Origin: Rhodospirillum centenum SW
GTDB taxonomy: Bacteria > Pseudomonadota > Alphaproteobacteria > Azospirillales > Azospirillaceae
DNA: 64,000 nt
Reading direction: 5' to 3'
NCBI RefSeq assembly: GCF_000016185.1
Contig: NC_011420.2
Location: 702,501-766,500 of the forward strand
Positions 51,054 through 64,000 of this stretch are shown piece after piece (position 1 is the first letter of the stretch; each line of letters opens with the position of its first letter). Both the position numbers and the translations under genes were made by a program. Below the pieces are notes generated by a model, which saw only the letters and a program-made list of their open reading frames with translations, made no database searches and was not told where the DNA came from.

Positions 51054-51371
51054 ATGCTCTACACGGCGCCCGAGATCTGCCGCCGGGTCGGTGAGCGCGT
51101 CCGGACCCTCCGGCTCGCCCGAGGCTTGAGCCAGTCGGTTCTGGCCGAGCGCGCCGGCGTCAGCTTCTCCACCTACCGGCGGCTGGAGGCTACAGGCCAG
51201 GTCTCCTTCGCCGATATCGTCCGCACCGCCATCGCGCTACGGGCGGAGGACGCGCTGCTGGAGCTTTTCCCGGCCCCGGAGTACGCAACCCTGAACGAGG
51301 CCCTGAAGCAGACCGCGCCCGGACCCCGGCGCGCCCCACGGCGCCGCAAGGGGGCGGATGAATGCGCCTGA
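51054..51371 (+). CDS. hipB: HipB-like antitoxin / XRE regulator
   Basis: 105 residues. The helix-turn-helix covers VGERVRTLRLARGLSQSVLAE and RAGVSFSTYRRLEATG near residues 12-50. A basic tail (RRAPRRRKG) follows. The last 10 bases overlap the start of the HipA-like gene, the usual arrangement of antitoxin and toxin. It should bind the operator upstream and neutralise the kinase. The N-terminus MLYTAPEICRRVGERV is like many HipB-type proteins of alphaproteobacteria. Confidence 0.8.
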   Translation: MLYTAPEICRRVGERVRTLRLARGLSQSVLAERAGVSFSTYRRLEATGQVSFADIVRTAIALRAEDALLELFPAPEYATLNEALKQTAPGPRRAPRRRKGADECA

Positions 51372-52597
51372 AGCCTGGAACCCCGCTGACCGTCTCCCTG
51401 CGCTGGTCCGCCGCGGAGAGCCTCGCCGTTGGCCGGTTGGCGGCTCTCCGCGGGACAGCGACCCTGGAGTTTGCGCCGGAGTTCGGAGCGACCGGCGTGC
51501 AGATCGACCCGCTACGCTATCCGGCAGGACCCGGCCTGCATCCCGCCCGCACGCGGCATTTCGGGGGGCTGCACGGTGTGTTCGCGGACAGTCTGCCCGA
51601 TGGGTGGGGACGGCTGGTGCTCCACCGCCGGCTGGCCCGTGCCGGTATCCGGATCGACGATCTGGATCCTGTGGACCTGCTTGCCCTGGTGGGCGCTGGC
51701 GGTCGGGGGGCGCTGGTCTATGAACCCGCCATCGCTCCCGATGATGGGGGTGACGGCGGTTTCGACCTTGATCAGCTTGCCGCCGGGGCTGCGGCGGTCC
51801 TGGAGGGCAGCGAGAGCGACCTGATCGAGATTCTGGCCAGGCTGGGAGGCAGTTCTGGAGGCGCCCGGCCGAAGGTGCATGTGGGCTTCGATGGCACGGG
51901 CCGGATTGTCTGCGGGGAGGGCGATCTGCCCGGCGAGGCAGAGCCCTGGATCGTCAAATTCCGCGCGACCGAGGACCCGGAGGATATCGGCCCGATCGAA
52001 ATGGTCTATGCGGAGATGGCGACCGCCGCGGGGCTGGAGATGGCCGAGTGCCGGCTGATCCCTGCGGAGAGGGGGGCGGGCTATTTCGCTACGCGGCGCT
52101 TCGATCGGGTGCCGGGCGGTGGACGGCTGCACATGCTGTCCCTGTGCGCTGCACTGGAGGCGCCCTATGGCGTGACCGCAGCCAGCTACGACACCTTTCT
52201 GCGCGCCACGCTCGCCCTCACGCGATCCGCAGCGGATGTGGCGATGGCATTCCGGCGCATGGTGTTCAATGTTCTGGCCCACAACCGCGACGACCATACC
52301 CGCCAGCACAGCTATCTGATGGACCGGCAGGGGCGCTGGCGGCTGGCCCCTGCCTACGACCTGACTTTCTCCCGCGGGCCCGGGGGGGAGCATTATCTGG
52401 ACGTGGAGGGGGAAGCCCGGCAGCCGACGGTGGAGCACATGCTGGCCCTGGGGCGGCGGCATGGGCTGAAGGACCGTCAGATGGCCAGCATCCTGGACGA
52501 AGTGCGCGGAGGGGTGGCGCGCTGGTCCGGGCTTGCGGGGGTGTACGGGGTGGGAAGAGACATGCGGACCGAGATTCAGCGCGTCCTGTCACGCTGA
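51362..52597 (+). CDS. hipA: HipA-like serine/threonine kinase toxin
   Basis: 411 residues. The N-terminal couple-HipA part has GGLHGVFADSLPDGWGR. The Gly-rich loop LGGSSGGARPK is near residue 160, the ATP-binding Lys is in WIVKF, and YAEMATAAGLEM and YFATRRFDR follow. The catalytic loop FNVLAHNRDDHTRQH contains the general-base Asp, and LAPAYDLTFS the metal-binding Asp, near residues 310-345. E. coli HipA phosphorylates glutamyl-tRNA synthetase and causes persistence; the target here is not known. All key elements look intact. Confidence 0.85.
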   Translation: MRLKPGTPLTVSLRWSAAESLAVGRLAALRGTATLEFAPEFGATGVQIDPLRYPAGPGLHPARTRHFGGLHGVFADSLPDGWGRLVLHRRLARAGIRIDDLDPVDLLALVGAGGRGALVYEPAIAPDDGGDGGFDLDQLAAGAAAVLEGSESDLIEILARLGGSSGGARPKVHVGFDGTGRIVCGEGDLPGEAEPWIVKFRATEDPEDIGPIEMVYAEMATAAGLEMAECRLIPAERGAGYFATRRFDRVPGGGRLHMLSLCAALEAPYGVTAASYDTFLRATLALTRSAADVAMAFRRMVFNVLAHNRDDHTRQHSYLMDRQGRWRLAPAYDLTFSRGPGGEHYLDVEGEARQPTVEHMLALGRRHGLKDRQMASILDEVRGGVARWSGLAGVYGVGRDMRTEIQRVLSR

Positions 52598-53026
52598 TGC
52601 GCCATCATCCGCCTTCCGCCCCGAAGCCCTTTCCGCCTGCGGTCGGGGCGGACGAGGGGAGAGGGATTGCAAATGATAATGGATCGCATTACAAGGGGGC
52701 CTGCGGGCCGCGGGACGGTCGCGGTGATCGGGGCCTGAAGGAGCCCAGGTCCTGAGGAGCCTCCGCGTGCCGGTCCGCCCGGGCTGTTCCGGAGTTCCGT
52801 GCCGCCGCGACGGCCGGCGGCGTCGAGGCCAGGAGACCGGGGGTGCGGCGGGCGGGCGCCACGCCGCAGCCCCACCGGGTCCGACGCTGCCGGCCGGGCG
52901 TCCGCGCCCGGCCACGGGGTCGTTGCGCCGCAGTGTCTCCGCCTGCGCGCGCTCGCTGCCGACCCCGCGGCCGGGCGCTTTTTTCTGCGAGCCCGTAACT
53001 CTGGGCGATCCCGTGACTCTGGCGGG
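52598..53026. other. 429-base convergent gap between hipA and rimO
   Basis: No gene is seen. AATGATAAT...CATT at 52672-52690 resembles a degenerate Fur box with only its outer four bases symmetrical. GCGCTCG/CGGGCGC at 52950-52956 and 52973-52979 with six T after it could terminate hipBA on the plus strand. Two near-identical 13-base units, CCCGTAACTCTGG at 52993-53005 and CCCGTGACTCTGG at 53011-53023, follow just before the rimO stop. Confidence 0.4.
52950..52985 (+). terminator. Possible terminator downstream of hipBA
   Basis: A 7-bp stem with one G-U pair and a 16-base loop, followed by TTTTTT at 52980-52985. It is more than 350 bases after hipA, so the assignment is uncertain. Confidence 0.35.
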
Positions 53027-54373
53027 TCAGTCGCGTTCGGCCCAGGCGTCGTAGGCGTCGGTGGCGAAGACGGTGGCCTTGACCAGATCGCCCTGCTTCA
53101 GGTCCGTCTCCCCGTTCAGGAAGACGTTGCCGTCGATCTCCGGCGCGTCGGCCCAGGACCGGCCGGTGGCGCCGTCCTCGTCCACTTCGTCGATCAGCAC
53201 CTCGATGCTCCGCCCGATCCTGGCCTGCATGCGGGCGTCGCTGATCGCCTGCTGGTGCTGCATCAGCCGGTGCCAGCGCTCTTCCTTGACTTCATCGGGC
53301 ACGGCTCCCGGAATCCCGTTGGCCTTGGCGCCGGTCACCGGCTCGTACTGGAAGCAGCCCAGCCGGTCGATCTGCGCCTCCGTCAGCCAGTCCAGCAGGA
53401 ACTGGAAGTCCTCCTCCGTCTCGCCGGGGAAGCCGACGATGAAGGTGGAGCGCAGGGTCAGGTCGGGACAGCCGGCCCGCCAGCCCTTGATCCGCTCCAG
53501 GATGCGCTCGTGGTCGGCGGGGCGGCGCATGGCCTTCAGCACCCGCGGGGAGGCGTGCTGGAAGGGGATGTCCAGGTAGGGCAGGACCTTGCCCTCGGCC
53601 ATCAGGGGGATGACCTCGTCCACATGCGGGTACGGGTAGACATAGTGCAGCCGCACCCAGGCGCCGAGCTGTCCCAGTTCCTGGCAGAGATCCAGGAAGC
53701 GGGCGCGGACAGGGCGGTTGCGGTGGCGCGACTCCGCGTATTTCAGGTCCACCCCGTAGGCCGAGGTGTCCTGCGACACCACCAGCAGTTCCTTGACGCC
53801 GGCCTTCACCAGCTTCTCCGCCTCGGCCAGCACCAGATTGGCCGGCCGGCTGACCAGGTCGCCGCGGATGGAGGGGATGATGCAGAAGGTGCAGCGGTTG
53901 TTGCAGCCCTCGGAAATCTTCAGATAGGCGTAGTGCCGCGGCGTCAGCCGCAGTCCCTGGGGCGGCACCAGATCCAGGTACGGGTCGTGCCGCGGCGGCA
54001 CCACGTCATGCACGGCGGCTACGACCTGCTCGTACTGGTGCGGACCGGTGACGGCCAGCACCTGCGGGTGGGTCTCCCGGATCAGCTCGGCATCCTTGCC
54101 CAGGCAGCCGGTGACGATGACCCGGCCGTTCTCCTTGATCGCCTCGCCGATGGCGTCCAGGCTCTCGGTCTTGGCGCTGTCCAGGAAGCCGCAGGTGTTC
54201 ACCAGGACGACGTCGGCCCCGTCGTAGGAGCCGGAGATCTCGTACCCCTCCGAGCGCAGCTTGGTGAGGATGCGCTCGCTGTCCACCAGCGCCTTCGGGC
54301 AGCCGAGGGAAACGATGCCCACCTTGGGGGCGGGGGCCAGGGTCTTGGCGGCCGGGGCGGCGGTCTCTGACAT
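53027..54373 (-). CDS. rimO: Ribosomal protein S12 methylthiotransferase RimO
   Basis: 448 residues. The N-terminal UPF0004 cluster uses Cys25, Cys61 and Cys90 ([30 protein letters not shown]). The radical-SAM cluster is Cys157-Cys161-Cys164 ([14 protein letters not shown]). A TRAM domain closes the protein. SLGCPK and the EGCNNRC form mark RimO rather than MiaB. It adds a methylthio group to Asp89 of S12, whose gene rpsL lies next to it on the other strand. Confidence 0.95.
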
Positions 54374-55085
54374 GGGGCGGTCACTCTGCTGGAAACCGGC
54401 GCTATATAATGCGGATCGCGCCCGCGTGCCATGCCGTGCCGTGCGGTCGTGATCATGCCTGACCCGCGGGCGGTGCCGGCGGACTCGGGACCCCGGGGCG
54501 TCCGCAGGACGGGCCGCCGGGTGGGGGAACGCCGTCGCGGACTGGACCCGGCATCCGCCATCGGGTAGGAGAAGGGCGGGGACATGGATTCTTGGCGTGC
54601 CGCCGACCTCCCTTCGGGTGTGGCGGACCCCGTTCCGGACAAGCCGGAACTGCCCGGGAAAACCGCGCCGCCGCTGGATCGGAACCCGGGCCGGAGCCCT
54701 GCGTCGCCGTGCGGCGACCCCTGCGGAAAACGGCGGCGTGCGGCCCCGGTTGCGCTTGACGCCCCCCTGTCACCCCAATATATTCCGCGGACCGTTTTCG
54801 GGGGGCAGGCTGTAGGCCGTCCCGGCCATCCGCAGACCGCGGTGGCTCGGGCGGGCTAGACGCTGCCCCAACGGACGTTCCGGTGCCCCGTGCCCGTGGA
54901 ACGTATCCGCGCGGACCCCCCGAAAAAGTGAGATAGCCGACCCCGAGTCCTTGTTCGGACGGCGTTCGACAGATGCCCGCGCGAGGCTGGTTCGCTTCGC
55001 ATGCGGGTGTTTTCGTCGTTCGGCAGGAATCGGGCCTGTGAATATGGGAAACACCCCCGTCTGGGGACAAAGTAAAGGGCGGTAG
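54374..55085. other. 712-base divergent region between rimO and rpsL
   Basis: It holds the promoter of the str operon at 54756-54784 and about 295 bases of leader. Near rimO the A+T-rich TATATAAT at 54403-54410 could provide a -10 for rimO on the minus strand, but no -35 is convincing. Nothing else is supported as a gene. Confidence 0.5.
54756..54784 (+). promoter_or_regulatory. Promoter of the str operon (rpsL-rpsG-fusA-tuf)
   Basis: TTGACG at 54756-54761, exactly 17 bases, and TATATT at 54779-54784. Transcription would begin near 54791, leaving a leader of about 295 bases before rpsL. Confidence 0.7.
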
Positions 55086-55457
55086 ATGCCGACGATCAAC
55101 CAGTTGATCCGCAAGCCCCGTGCGCCGCTTGTGGCTCGCGACAAGGTTCCGGCGCTCCAGGAGTGCCCGCAGAAGCGCGGCGTCTGCACGCGCGTCTACA
55201 CCACTACGCCGAAGAAGCCGAACTCGGCGCTCCGCAAGGTCGCGCGCGTCCGGCTCACCAACGGCTACGAGGTGATCAGCTACATCCCCGGCGAGGGCCA
55301 TAACCTCCAGGAGCACTCGGTCGTCATGATCCGTGGCGGCCGCGTGAAGGACCTTCCCGGCGTGCGTTACCACATCATCCGCGGCGTGCTCGACACGCAG
55401 GGCGTGAAGGACCGCAGGCAGCGCCGCTCGCTCTACGGCGCGAAGCGTCCGAAGTAA
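55086..55457 (+). CDS. rpsL: 30S ribosomal protein S12
   Basis: 123 residues. Lys43 (TTPKKPNSA) and Lys88 (GRVKDLPG) are the wild-type residues of the streptomycin region. Asp89 is the residue modified by RimO. S12 acts at the decoding centre. First gene of the str operon. Confidence 0.98.
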   Translation: MPTINQLIRKPRAPLVARDKVPALQECPQKRGVCTRVYTTTPKKPNSALRKVARVRLTNGYEVISYIPGEGHNLQEHSVVMIRGGRVKDLPGVRYHIIRGVLDTQGVKDRRQRRSLYGAKRPK

Positions 55458-55940
<483 letters not shown>

Positions 55941-55992
55941 CCGGCTGATCCCGCAATCCCGTCCGACCGGGTTGGTCGGCGCAGAGAACGCA

Positions 55993-58065
<2,073 letters not shown>

Positions 58066-58120
58066 AGGGTCTTAACCGGATCACTGGGCGCCCACGGGAT
58101 CAAAGAAGGACGAGAGAGCC

Positions 58121-59308
<1,188 letters not shown>

Positions 59309-59370
59309 CAGCCGGGAATGGTGGACGGCGCCGGGATCGCCCGGCGCCGCCCCGAAGAAGGGTATCGAAG

Positions 59371-59679
59371 ATGGAAAGCCAGAACATCCGGATCCGCCTG
59401 AAGGCGTTCGATCACCGCGTGCTCGACCAGAGCACGAGCGAGATCGTCAACACCGCCAAGCGGACCGGTGCCCGGGTTCGCGGTCCGATCCCGCTTCCGA
59501 CGCAGATCGAGAAGTTCACGGTCAACCGCAGCCCGCACATCGACAAGAAGTCGCGTGAGCAGTTCGAGATCCGCACCCACAAGCGTCTGCTGGACATCGT
59601 CGATCCGACGCCGCAGACCGTGGATGCGCTGATGAAGCTCGACCTCGCCGCCGGCGTCGACGTCGAGATCAAGATCTGA
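59371..59679 (+). CDS. rpsJ: 30S ribosomal protein S10
   Basis: 102 residues. [20 protein letters not shown] and [14 protein letters not shown] mark S10 (here [10 protein letters not shown]). It also serves NusB in antitermination. It opens the S10 operon 62 bases after tuf. Confidence 0.98.
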   Translation: MESQNIRIRLKAFDHRVLDQSTSEIVNTAKRTGARVRGPIPLPTQIEKFTVNRSPHIDKKSREQFEIRTHKRLLDIVDPTPQTVDALMKLDLAAGVDVEIKI

Positions 59680-59740
59680 GTGAATGTGGCGTACGGGACC
59701 TCTCCCACAGAGGACGTCCCGCAGTAGGAGAAGAAAGACG

Positions 59741-60448
59741 ATGCGATCCGGATTGATCGCGCAGAAACTGGGCATGACCCGCGTCTTCACGGACGAGGGC
59801 GAGCACGTTCCGGTGACTGTGCTGAAATTGGACCAGGTGCAGGTGGTCGCTCAGCGGACCGAGGACCGGGACGGCTATACCGCCCTGCAGCTCGGCGCCG
59901 GCAAGGCCAAGGTGAAGAACGTCGCCAAGGCCCAGCGTGAGCAGTTCGCCCGCGCCAAGGTCGAGCCGAAGAAGAAGCTCGTCGAGTTCCGGGTGACCCC
60001 CGACGCGCTGATCGAGGTGGGCGCCGAGATCACGGCCGACCACTTCGTCCCCGGTCAGTTCGTCGATGTGACGGGCACCACCATCGGCCGTGGCTTCACG
60101 GGTCCGATGCGGCGCTGGAACTTCGGCGGTCTGCGCGCGACCCACGGCGTGTCCGTGTCGCACCGCAGCCACGGTTCGACCGGCGGCCGTCAGGACCCCG
60201 GCAAGACCTTCAAGAACAAGAAGATGGCCGGTCACTACGGCGTCGAGAAGGTCACCGTGCAGAACCTGAAGGTCGTTCAGGTGGACGTCGAGCGTGGCCT
60301 GATCCTGGTCAAGGGCGCGATCCCCGGCCACGAGGGCGGCTGGGTCCTGATCCGGGACGCCGTGAAGAAGAAGCTGCCGGACGGCGCGCCGTTCCCGGGC
60401 GCGATCCGCGCGCCGGCGGCCGATACTCCTGCCGCGCAGGAGGGCTGA
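59741..60448 (+). CDS. rplC: 50S ribosomal protein L3
   Basis: 235 residues from ATG 59741 after [26 protein letters not shown] begins the family, and [19 protein letters not shown] is the loop reaching the peptidyl transferase centre. The Ala/Pro-rich end ([12 protein letters not shown]) is an extension over E. coli L3. Confidence 0.97.
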   Translation: MRSGLIAQKLGMTRVFTDEGEHVPVTVLKLDQVQVVAQRTEDRDGYTALQLGAGKAKVKNVAKAQREQFARAKVEPKKKLVEFRVTPDALIEVGAEITADHFVPGQFVDVTGTTIGRGFTGPMRRWNFGGLRATHGVSVSHRSHGSTGGRQDPGKTFKNKKMAGHYGVEKVTVQNLKVVQVDVERGLILVKGAIPGHEGGWVLIRDAVKKKLPDGAPFPGAIRAPAADTPAAQEG

Positions 60449-60453
60449 GCATC

Positions 60454-61074
60454 ATGAAGACGACGGTCAAGAACCTGAACAACGAGACGGTCGGCGAGAT
60501 CGAGCTGGCTGACGAGGTCTTCGGCCTGCCGACCCGGCAGGACATTCTGACCCGCATGGTGCTGTGGCAGCTCGCCAAGCGCCGGCAGGGCACGCACAAG
60601 ACCAAGGGCATCAGCGAGATCGCCGGCACCACGAAGAAGCCGTGGCGCCAGAAGGGCACCGGCCGCGCCCGCCAGGGCTCGACCCGCTCGCCGCAGTTCC
60701 GCGGCGGCGCGCGCATCTTCGGGCCGGTCGTGCGCAGCCATGAGCACGATCTGACCAAGAAGGTCCGCAAGCTGGCCCTGAAGACCGCCCTGTCGACCAA
60801 GGCCGCCGAGGGCAAGCTCTTCGTGCTGGAGGCCGCCAAGGCCGACACGCACAAGACGAAGGCGCTGGCCGCCCAGCTCAAGACGCTGGGGCTGACCTCC
60901 GCCCTGATCATCGATGGCGCCAACCTGGACGAGACGTTCGTGCGGGCTGCCCGCAACATCCCGCACCTGGATGTGCTGCCGGAGCAGGGGGCCAACGTCT
61001 ACGACATCCTGCGTCGCGATGTGCTGGTGCTCACCCGCAACGCGGTCGAGCAGCTGGAGGCCCGCCTGAAATGA
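60454..61074 (+). CDS. rplD: 50S ribosomal protein L4
   Basis: 206 residues. The extended loop [20 protein letters not shown] lines the exit tunnel. In E. coli L4 also represses the S10 operon. Five bases separate it from rplC. Confidence 0.97.
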   Translation: MKTTVKNLNNETVGEIELADEVFGLPTRQDILTRMVLWQLAKRRQGTHKTKGISEIAGTTKKPWRQKGTGRARQGSTRSPQFRGGARIFGPVVRSHEHDLTKKVRKLALKTALSTKAAEGKLFVLEAAKADTHKTKALAAQLKTLGLTSALIIDGANLDETFVRAARNIPHLDVLPEQGANVYDILRRDVLVLTRNAVEQLEARLK

Positions 61075-61391
61075 GCAAGACCACGACGAAGCCGACGGTG
61101 AGCCAGGAGCGGATGTACGATCTGATCCTCGCTCCTGTCATCACCGAGAAGGCCACCATGGGCTCGGAGCACAACCAGGTCACCTTCAAGGTGCCCCTGG
61201 ATGCCTCCAAGCCGGAGATCAAGGCGGCGGTCGAGGGCGTGTTCAAGGTCAAGGTCACGGCGGTCAACACCGTCGTGGTCAAGGGCAAGACCAAGCGCTT
61301 CCGCGGCACTGTCTACCGCCGGTCGGACTACAAGAAGGCCGTCGTCACCCTCGCCGAGGGACAGACGATCGACGTGACGACGGGCGTGTGA
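61071..61391 (+). CDS. rplW: 50S ribosomal protein L23
   Basis: 106 residues. ATG overlaps the rplD stop (ATGA). [19 protein letters not shown] and [19 protein letters not shown] are typical. L23 lies at the tunnel exit and docks trigger factor and SRP. Confidence 0.97.
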   Translation: MSKTTTKPTVSQERMYDLILAPVITEKATMGSEHNQVTFKVPLDASKPEIKAAVEGVFKVKVTAVNTVVVKGKTKRFRGTVYRRSDYKKAVVTLAEGQTIDVTTGV

Positions 61392-61401
61392 GGGTAGAGC
61401 G

Positions 61402-62229
61402 ATGGCATTGAAGACGTTCCGTCCCATCACGCCGAGCCTGCGCCAGCTTGTGCTGGTCGACCGCTCGGAGCTGTGGAAGGGCAAGCCCGTCAAGGCTTTG
61501 ACCGAGGGCCTCACCGGCTCCGGCGGCCGCAACAACACCGGCCGCATCACCGCGCGCCGCATGGGTGGTGGCCACAAGCGCCGCTACCGCCTGGTGGACT
61601 TCAAGCGCCGCATGAAGCCGGACATGCCGGCGACCGTGGAGCGGCTGGAGTACGATCCGAACCGGACGGCGTTCATCGCCCTGATCCGGTACACGGACGG
61701 CACCCTGGCCTACATCCTGGCGCCGCAGCGGCTGAAGGCCGGCGACACCGTCGTCTCCGGTGAGAAGGTCGACGTGAAGCCGGGCAACGCCATGCCGCTG
61801 CGGAACATCCCGGTCGGCACCATCGTGCACAATGTCGAGCTGAAGCCGGGCAAGGGCGGGCAGTTGGCGCGCGCCGCCGGTACCTACCTGCAGCTCGTCG
61901 GCCGCGACCAGGGCTACGCCCAGCTCAAGCTGCCCTCGGGCGAGCTGCGCGTCGTCCGCGGGGAATGCTTCGCCACCATCGGCGCGGTTTCGAACCCGGA
62001 CCAGGCCAACGTCGTGATCGGCAAGGCCGGCCGCAACCGCTGGCTCGGGCGTCGCCCGTCCGTCCGCGGCGTGGTCATGAACCCGATCGACCACCCGCAC
62101 GGCGGCGGCGAAGGCCGCACGTCCGGCGGCCGCCACCCGGTCACCCCGTGGGGCAAGCCGACCAAGGGTAAGAAGACGCGTCAAAACAAGGCGACGGACA
62201 AGTTCATCATCCGTCGTCGTGCGAAGTAA
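61402..62229 (+). CDS. rplB: 50S ribosomal protein L2
   Basis: 275 residues. [16 protein letters not shown] in the first half and the catalytic-region stretch [20 protein letters not shown] near the end are diagnostic. L2 contacts both subunits and the peptidyl transferase area. Confidence 0.98.
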   Translation: MALKTFRPITPSLRQLVLVDRSELWKGKPVKALTEGLTGSGGRNNTGRITARRMGGGHKRRYRLVDFKRRMKPDMPATVERLEYDPNRTAFIALIRYTDGTLAYILAPQRLKAGDTVVSGEKVDVKPGNAMPLRNIPVGTIVHNVELKPGKGGQLARAAGTYLQLVGRDQGYAQLKLPSGELRVVRGECFATIGAVSNPDQANVVIGKAGRNRWLGRRPSVRGVVMNPIDHPHGGGEGRTSGGRHPVTPWGKPTKGKKTRQNKATDKFIIRRRAK

Positions 62230-62240
62230 GGAGTGGAGCC

Positions 62241-62519
62241 GTGACCCGTTCCGTCTGGAAGGGGCCGTTCGTTGACGGCTACCTGTTGAAGAAGGCAGAG
62301 AAGGCGCGCGCGTCGGGCCGCAACGAGATCATCAAGATCTGGTCGCGCCGCTCCACCATCCTGCCGCAGTTCGTGGGCCTCACCTTCGGGGTGTACAACG
62401 GCCAGAAGTTCCTGCCGGTGCTGGTGACCGAGAACATGATCGGTCACAAGTTCGGAGAGTTCTCGCCGACGCGGACGTTCTACGGCCACGCGGCCGACAA
62501 GAAGGCGAAGAGGAAGTAA
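62241..62519 (+). CDS. rpsS: 30S ribosomal protein S19
   Basis: 92 residues from GTG 62241 after [26 protein letters not shown] and [19 protein letters not shown] identify S19 of the 30S head. Confidence 0.98.
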   Translation: MTRSVWKGPFVDGYLLKKAEKARASGRNEIIKIWSRRSTILPQFVGLTFGVYNGQKFLPVLVTENMIGHKFGEFSPTRTFYGHAADKKAKRK

Positions 62520-62520
62520 C

Positions 62521-62919
62521 ATGGGCAAGCCAGCGGCAGAGCGGCGCCTCTCCGAAAACGAGGCCCAGGCCTTCGCCCGGTTGATCCGGTCGAGCCCGCG
62601 TAAGCTGAACCTGGTCGCGCAGCTGATCCGGGGAAAGGCGGCCGGTGAGGCGCTGGCCCTGCTCACCTTCTCCAAGCGGCGTGTCGCCGGCGAGGTGAAG
62701 AAGGTGTTGCAGTCGGCCATCGCCAACGCCGAAAACAACCATCAGCTCGACGTCGACCGGCTGTACGTGTCCCACGCCACCGTGGGCCGTGCCCTGGTGA
62801 TGAAGCGCTTCCACGCCCGGGCCCGCGGTCGCGGCGCCCGCGTCGAGAAGTGGTTCAGCAATCTCACCGTGGTGGTGCGTGAGCGCGCCGACGAGCCGGT
62901 CCAGGAGGCCGCCGAGTAA
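62521..62919 (+). CDS. rplV: 50S ribosomal protein L22
   Basis: 132 residues. It carries [18 protein letters not shown] and RAMG-equivalent [20 protein letters not shown] near the end, the loop that reaches into the exit tunnel. Slightly longer than E. coli L22 at both ends. Stop overlaps the rpsC ATG (TAATG). Confidence 0.97.
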   Translation: MGKPAAERRLSENEAQAFARLIRSSPRKLNLVAQLIRGKAAGEALALLTFSKRRVAGEVKKVLQSAIANAENNHQLDVDRLYVSHATVGRALVMKRFHARARGRGARVEKWFSNLTVVVRERADEPVQEAAE

Positions 62920-63596
62920 TGGGTCAGAAAGTCAATCCCGTCGGGCTGCGGCTCGGCATCAACCGGACCTGGGACAGCCGCTGGTTCGCCGCGCGCGACT
63001 ATGCGGTGCTGCTGCACCAGGATCTGAAGCTGCGCAAGTTCCTGCAGGGCAAGCTGCAGGCTGCCGGCGTGTCCCGCATCGTCATCGAGCGGCCGGCCAA
63101 GAAGGCCCGCGTCACCATCCACACGGCCCGTCCGGGTGTGGTGATCGGCAAGAAGGGCGCCGACATCGAGAAGCTGCGCGGTACGCTGGGCACCATGGCC
63201 GGCGGTGAGGTCAGCCTGAACATCGTCGAGATCCGCAAGCCGGAACTCGACGCCCGGCTGATCGCCGAGAACATCGCCAGCCAGCTCGAGCGCCGTGTCG
63301 CCTTCCGTCGCGCCATGAAGCGCGCCGTGCAGTCGGCCATGCGTCTGGGCGCCCAGGGCATCCGGATCAACTGCTCCGGCCGTCTGGGCGGGGCGGAGAT
63401 CGCGCGTCTGGAGTGGTACCGCGAAGGCCGCGTGCCGCTGCACACCCTCCGCGCCGACATCGACTACGGGACGGCCACGGCCAAGACCACCTACGGCACC
63501 TGCGGCGTGAAGGTCTGGGTGTTCAAGGGTGAGATCCTGGCGCACGACCCCATGGCGCAGGACAAGCGCGCCATGGAGCAGGCGCCGGCCCGCTGA
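62919..63596 (+). CDS. rpsC: 30S ribosomal protein S3
   Basis: 225 residues. [20 protein letters not shown] starts the family. The KH domain has [16 protein letters not shown], and [11 protein letters not shown] follows in the C-terminal half. S3 lies at the mRNA entry site. Confidence 0.98.
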   Translation: MGQKVNPVGLRLGINRTWDSRWFAARDYAVLLHQDLKLRKFLQGKLQAAGVSRIVIERPAKKARVTIHTARPGVVIGKKGADIEKLRGTLGTMAGGEVSLNIVEIRKPELDARLIAENIASQLERRVAFRRAMKRAVQSAMRLGAQGIRINCSGRLGGAEIARLEWYREGRVPLHTLRADIDYGTATAKTTYGTCGVKVWVFKGEILAHDPMAQDKRAMEQAPAR

Positions 63597-63634
63597 CCGG
63601 TCGGATACTGGCAGGGATACGAAAGGCGATTGCC

Positions 63635-64000
63635 ATGCTGAGTCCGAAGCGTACCAAGTACCGCAAGGCCCACAAGGGCCGTATCCACGGCACGGCCAAG
63701 GGCGGTACCTCCCTCAATTTCGGTGCCTACGGCCTGAAGGCCGTGGAGCCGATGCGCGTCACCGCGCGCCAGATCGAGAGCGCGCGCCGGGCCATCACCC
63801 GCCACCTGAAGCGTCAGGGGCGGGTCTGGATCCGGATTTTCCCCGACCTCCCGGTCTCGACCAAGCCGGCCGAAGTCCGAATGGGCTCCGGTAAGGGTTC
63901 GCCCGAATTCTGGGCGGCCCGGGTGCATCCGGGTCGTATCATGTTCGAGGTCGACGGCGTTCCGCTCGACCTCGCCAAGCGCGCCTTCGAGCTGGCGGCT
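63635..64000 (+). CDS. rplP: 50S ribosomal protein L16 (cut by the window end)
   Basis: 122 residues are visible from ATG 63635 and the frame is still open at the last base; about 15-20 more are expected. [19 protein letters not shown], the [20 protein letters not shown] stretch and [15 protein letters not shown] are diagnostic. L16 helps place the A-site tRNA. Confidence 0.97.
   Translation, partial: MLSPKRTKYRKAHKGRIHGTAKGGTSLNFGAYGLKAVEPMRVTARQIESARRAITRHLKRQGRVWIRIFPDLPVSTKPAEVRMGSGKGSPEFWAARVHPGRIMFEVDGVPLDLAKRAFELAA

Noticed and set aside
54584-54859. A 91-codon frame upstream of rpsL.
   Set aside because: It spans the str promoter, has no ribosome-binding site and looks random in composition.

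Overview
The window is about 70 % G+C and reads as the chromosome of an alphaproteobacterium of the Rhodospirillales/Azospirillum-Rhodocista type. This rests on the continuous rpoBC-str-S10 order, the style of the ribosomal proteins, two almost identical tuf genes, the XRE regulator type and the TonB/ExbB/ExbD/ExbD/TPR cluster. The genus is an inference. No insertion sequence, prophage, integrase, rRNA operon or CRISPR array was seen.

Layout. (1) 1-7.7 kb is an exopolysaccharide region: the tail of a membrane protein, a GT4 glycosyltransferase, a Wzz-like protein and a GT2 enzyme in one ATGA-coupled operon, then an XRE regulator, a second GT2 enzyme and a very long multi-SLBB export protein on the other strand. 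(2) 7.8-9.7 kb holds N-carbamoylputrescine amidase and a MarR regulator. (3) 9.8-15.8 kb is a complete vitamin B12 uptake operon, btuB-btuF-btuC-btuD-tonB, behind a recognisable promoter and a cobalamin riboswitch. (4) 15.8-21.5 kb is mixed: a P-loop NTPase, a pentapeptide-repeat protein, PhoU, a hemerythrin-like protein, a lipoprotein, a lone fliG and a small unknown gene. (5) 21.8-26.2 kb is an RND efflux pump with its adaptor. (6) 26.5-28.2 kb holds a short TatA-like gene coupled to a 59-residue membrane protein, then two divergent small membrane proteins that look like paralogues. (7) 28.4-32.4 kb is tonB-exbB-exbD-exbD-TPR, closed by a good terminator. (8) 32.5-36.5 kb has two tiny membrane proteins, a two-component system, tRNA-Thr and rlmB.

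(9) 36.6-64 kb is the translation and transcription core: tRNA-Tyr, tRNA-Gly, tuf, tRNA-Trp, secE, nusG, rplKAJL and rpoBC. A hipBA-type toxin-antitoxin pair and rimO sit between rpoC and rpsL. Then come rpsL, rpsG, fusA, the second tuf, rpsJ, rplCDWB, rpsS, rplV, rpsC and the start of rplP, which runs off the window.

The most rewarding places are the B12 leader (promoter, riboswitch and a long inverted repeat that could be the expression platform), the two divergent small membrane proteins near 27-28 kb, the TatA/mini-membrane pair, and hipBA lodged in the otherwise conserved rpo-str block. Nothing seen amounts to a clearly new large system.
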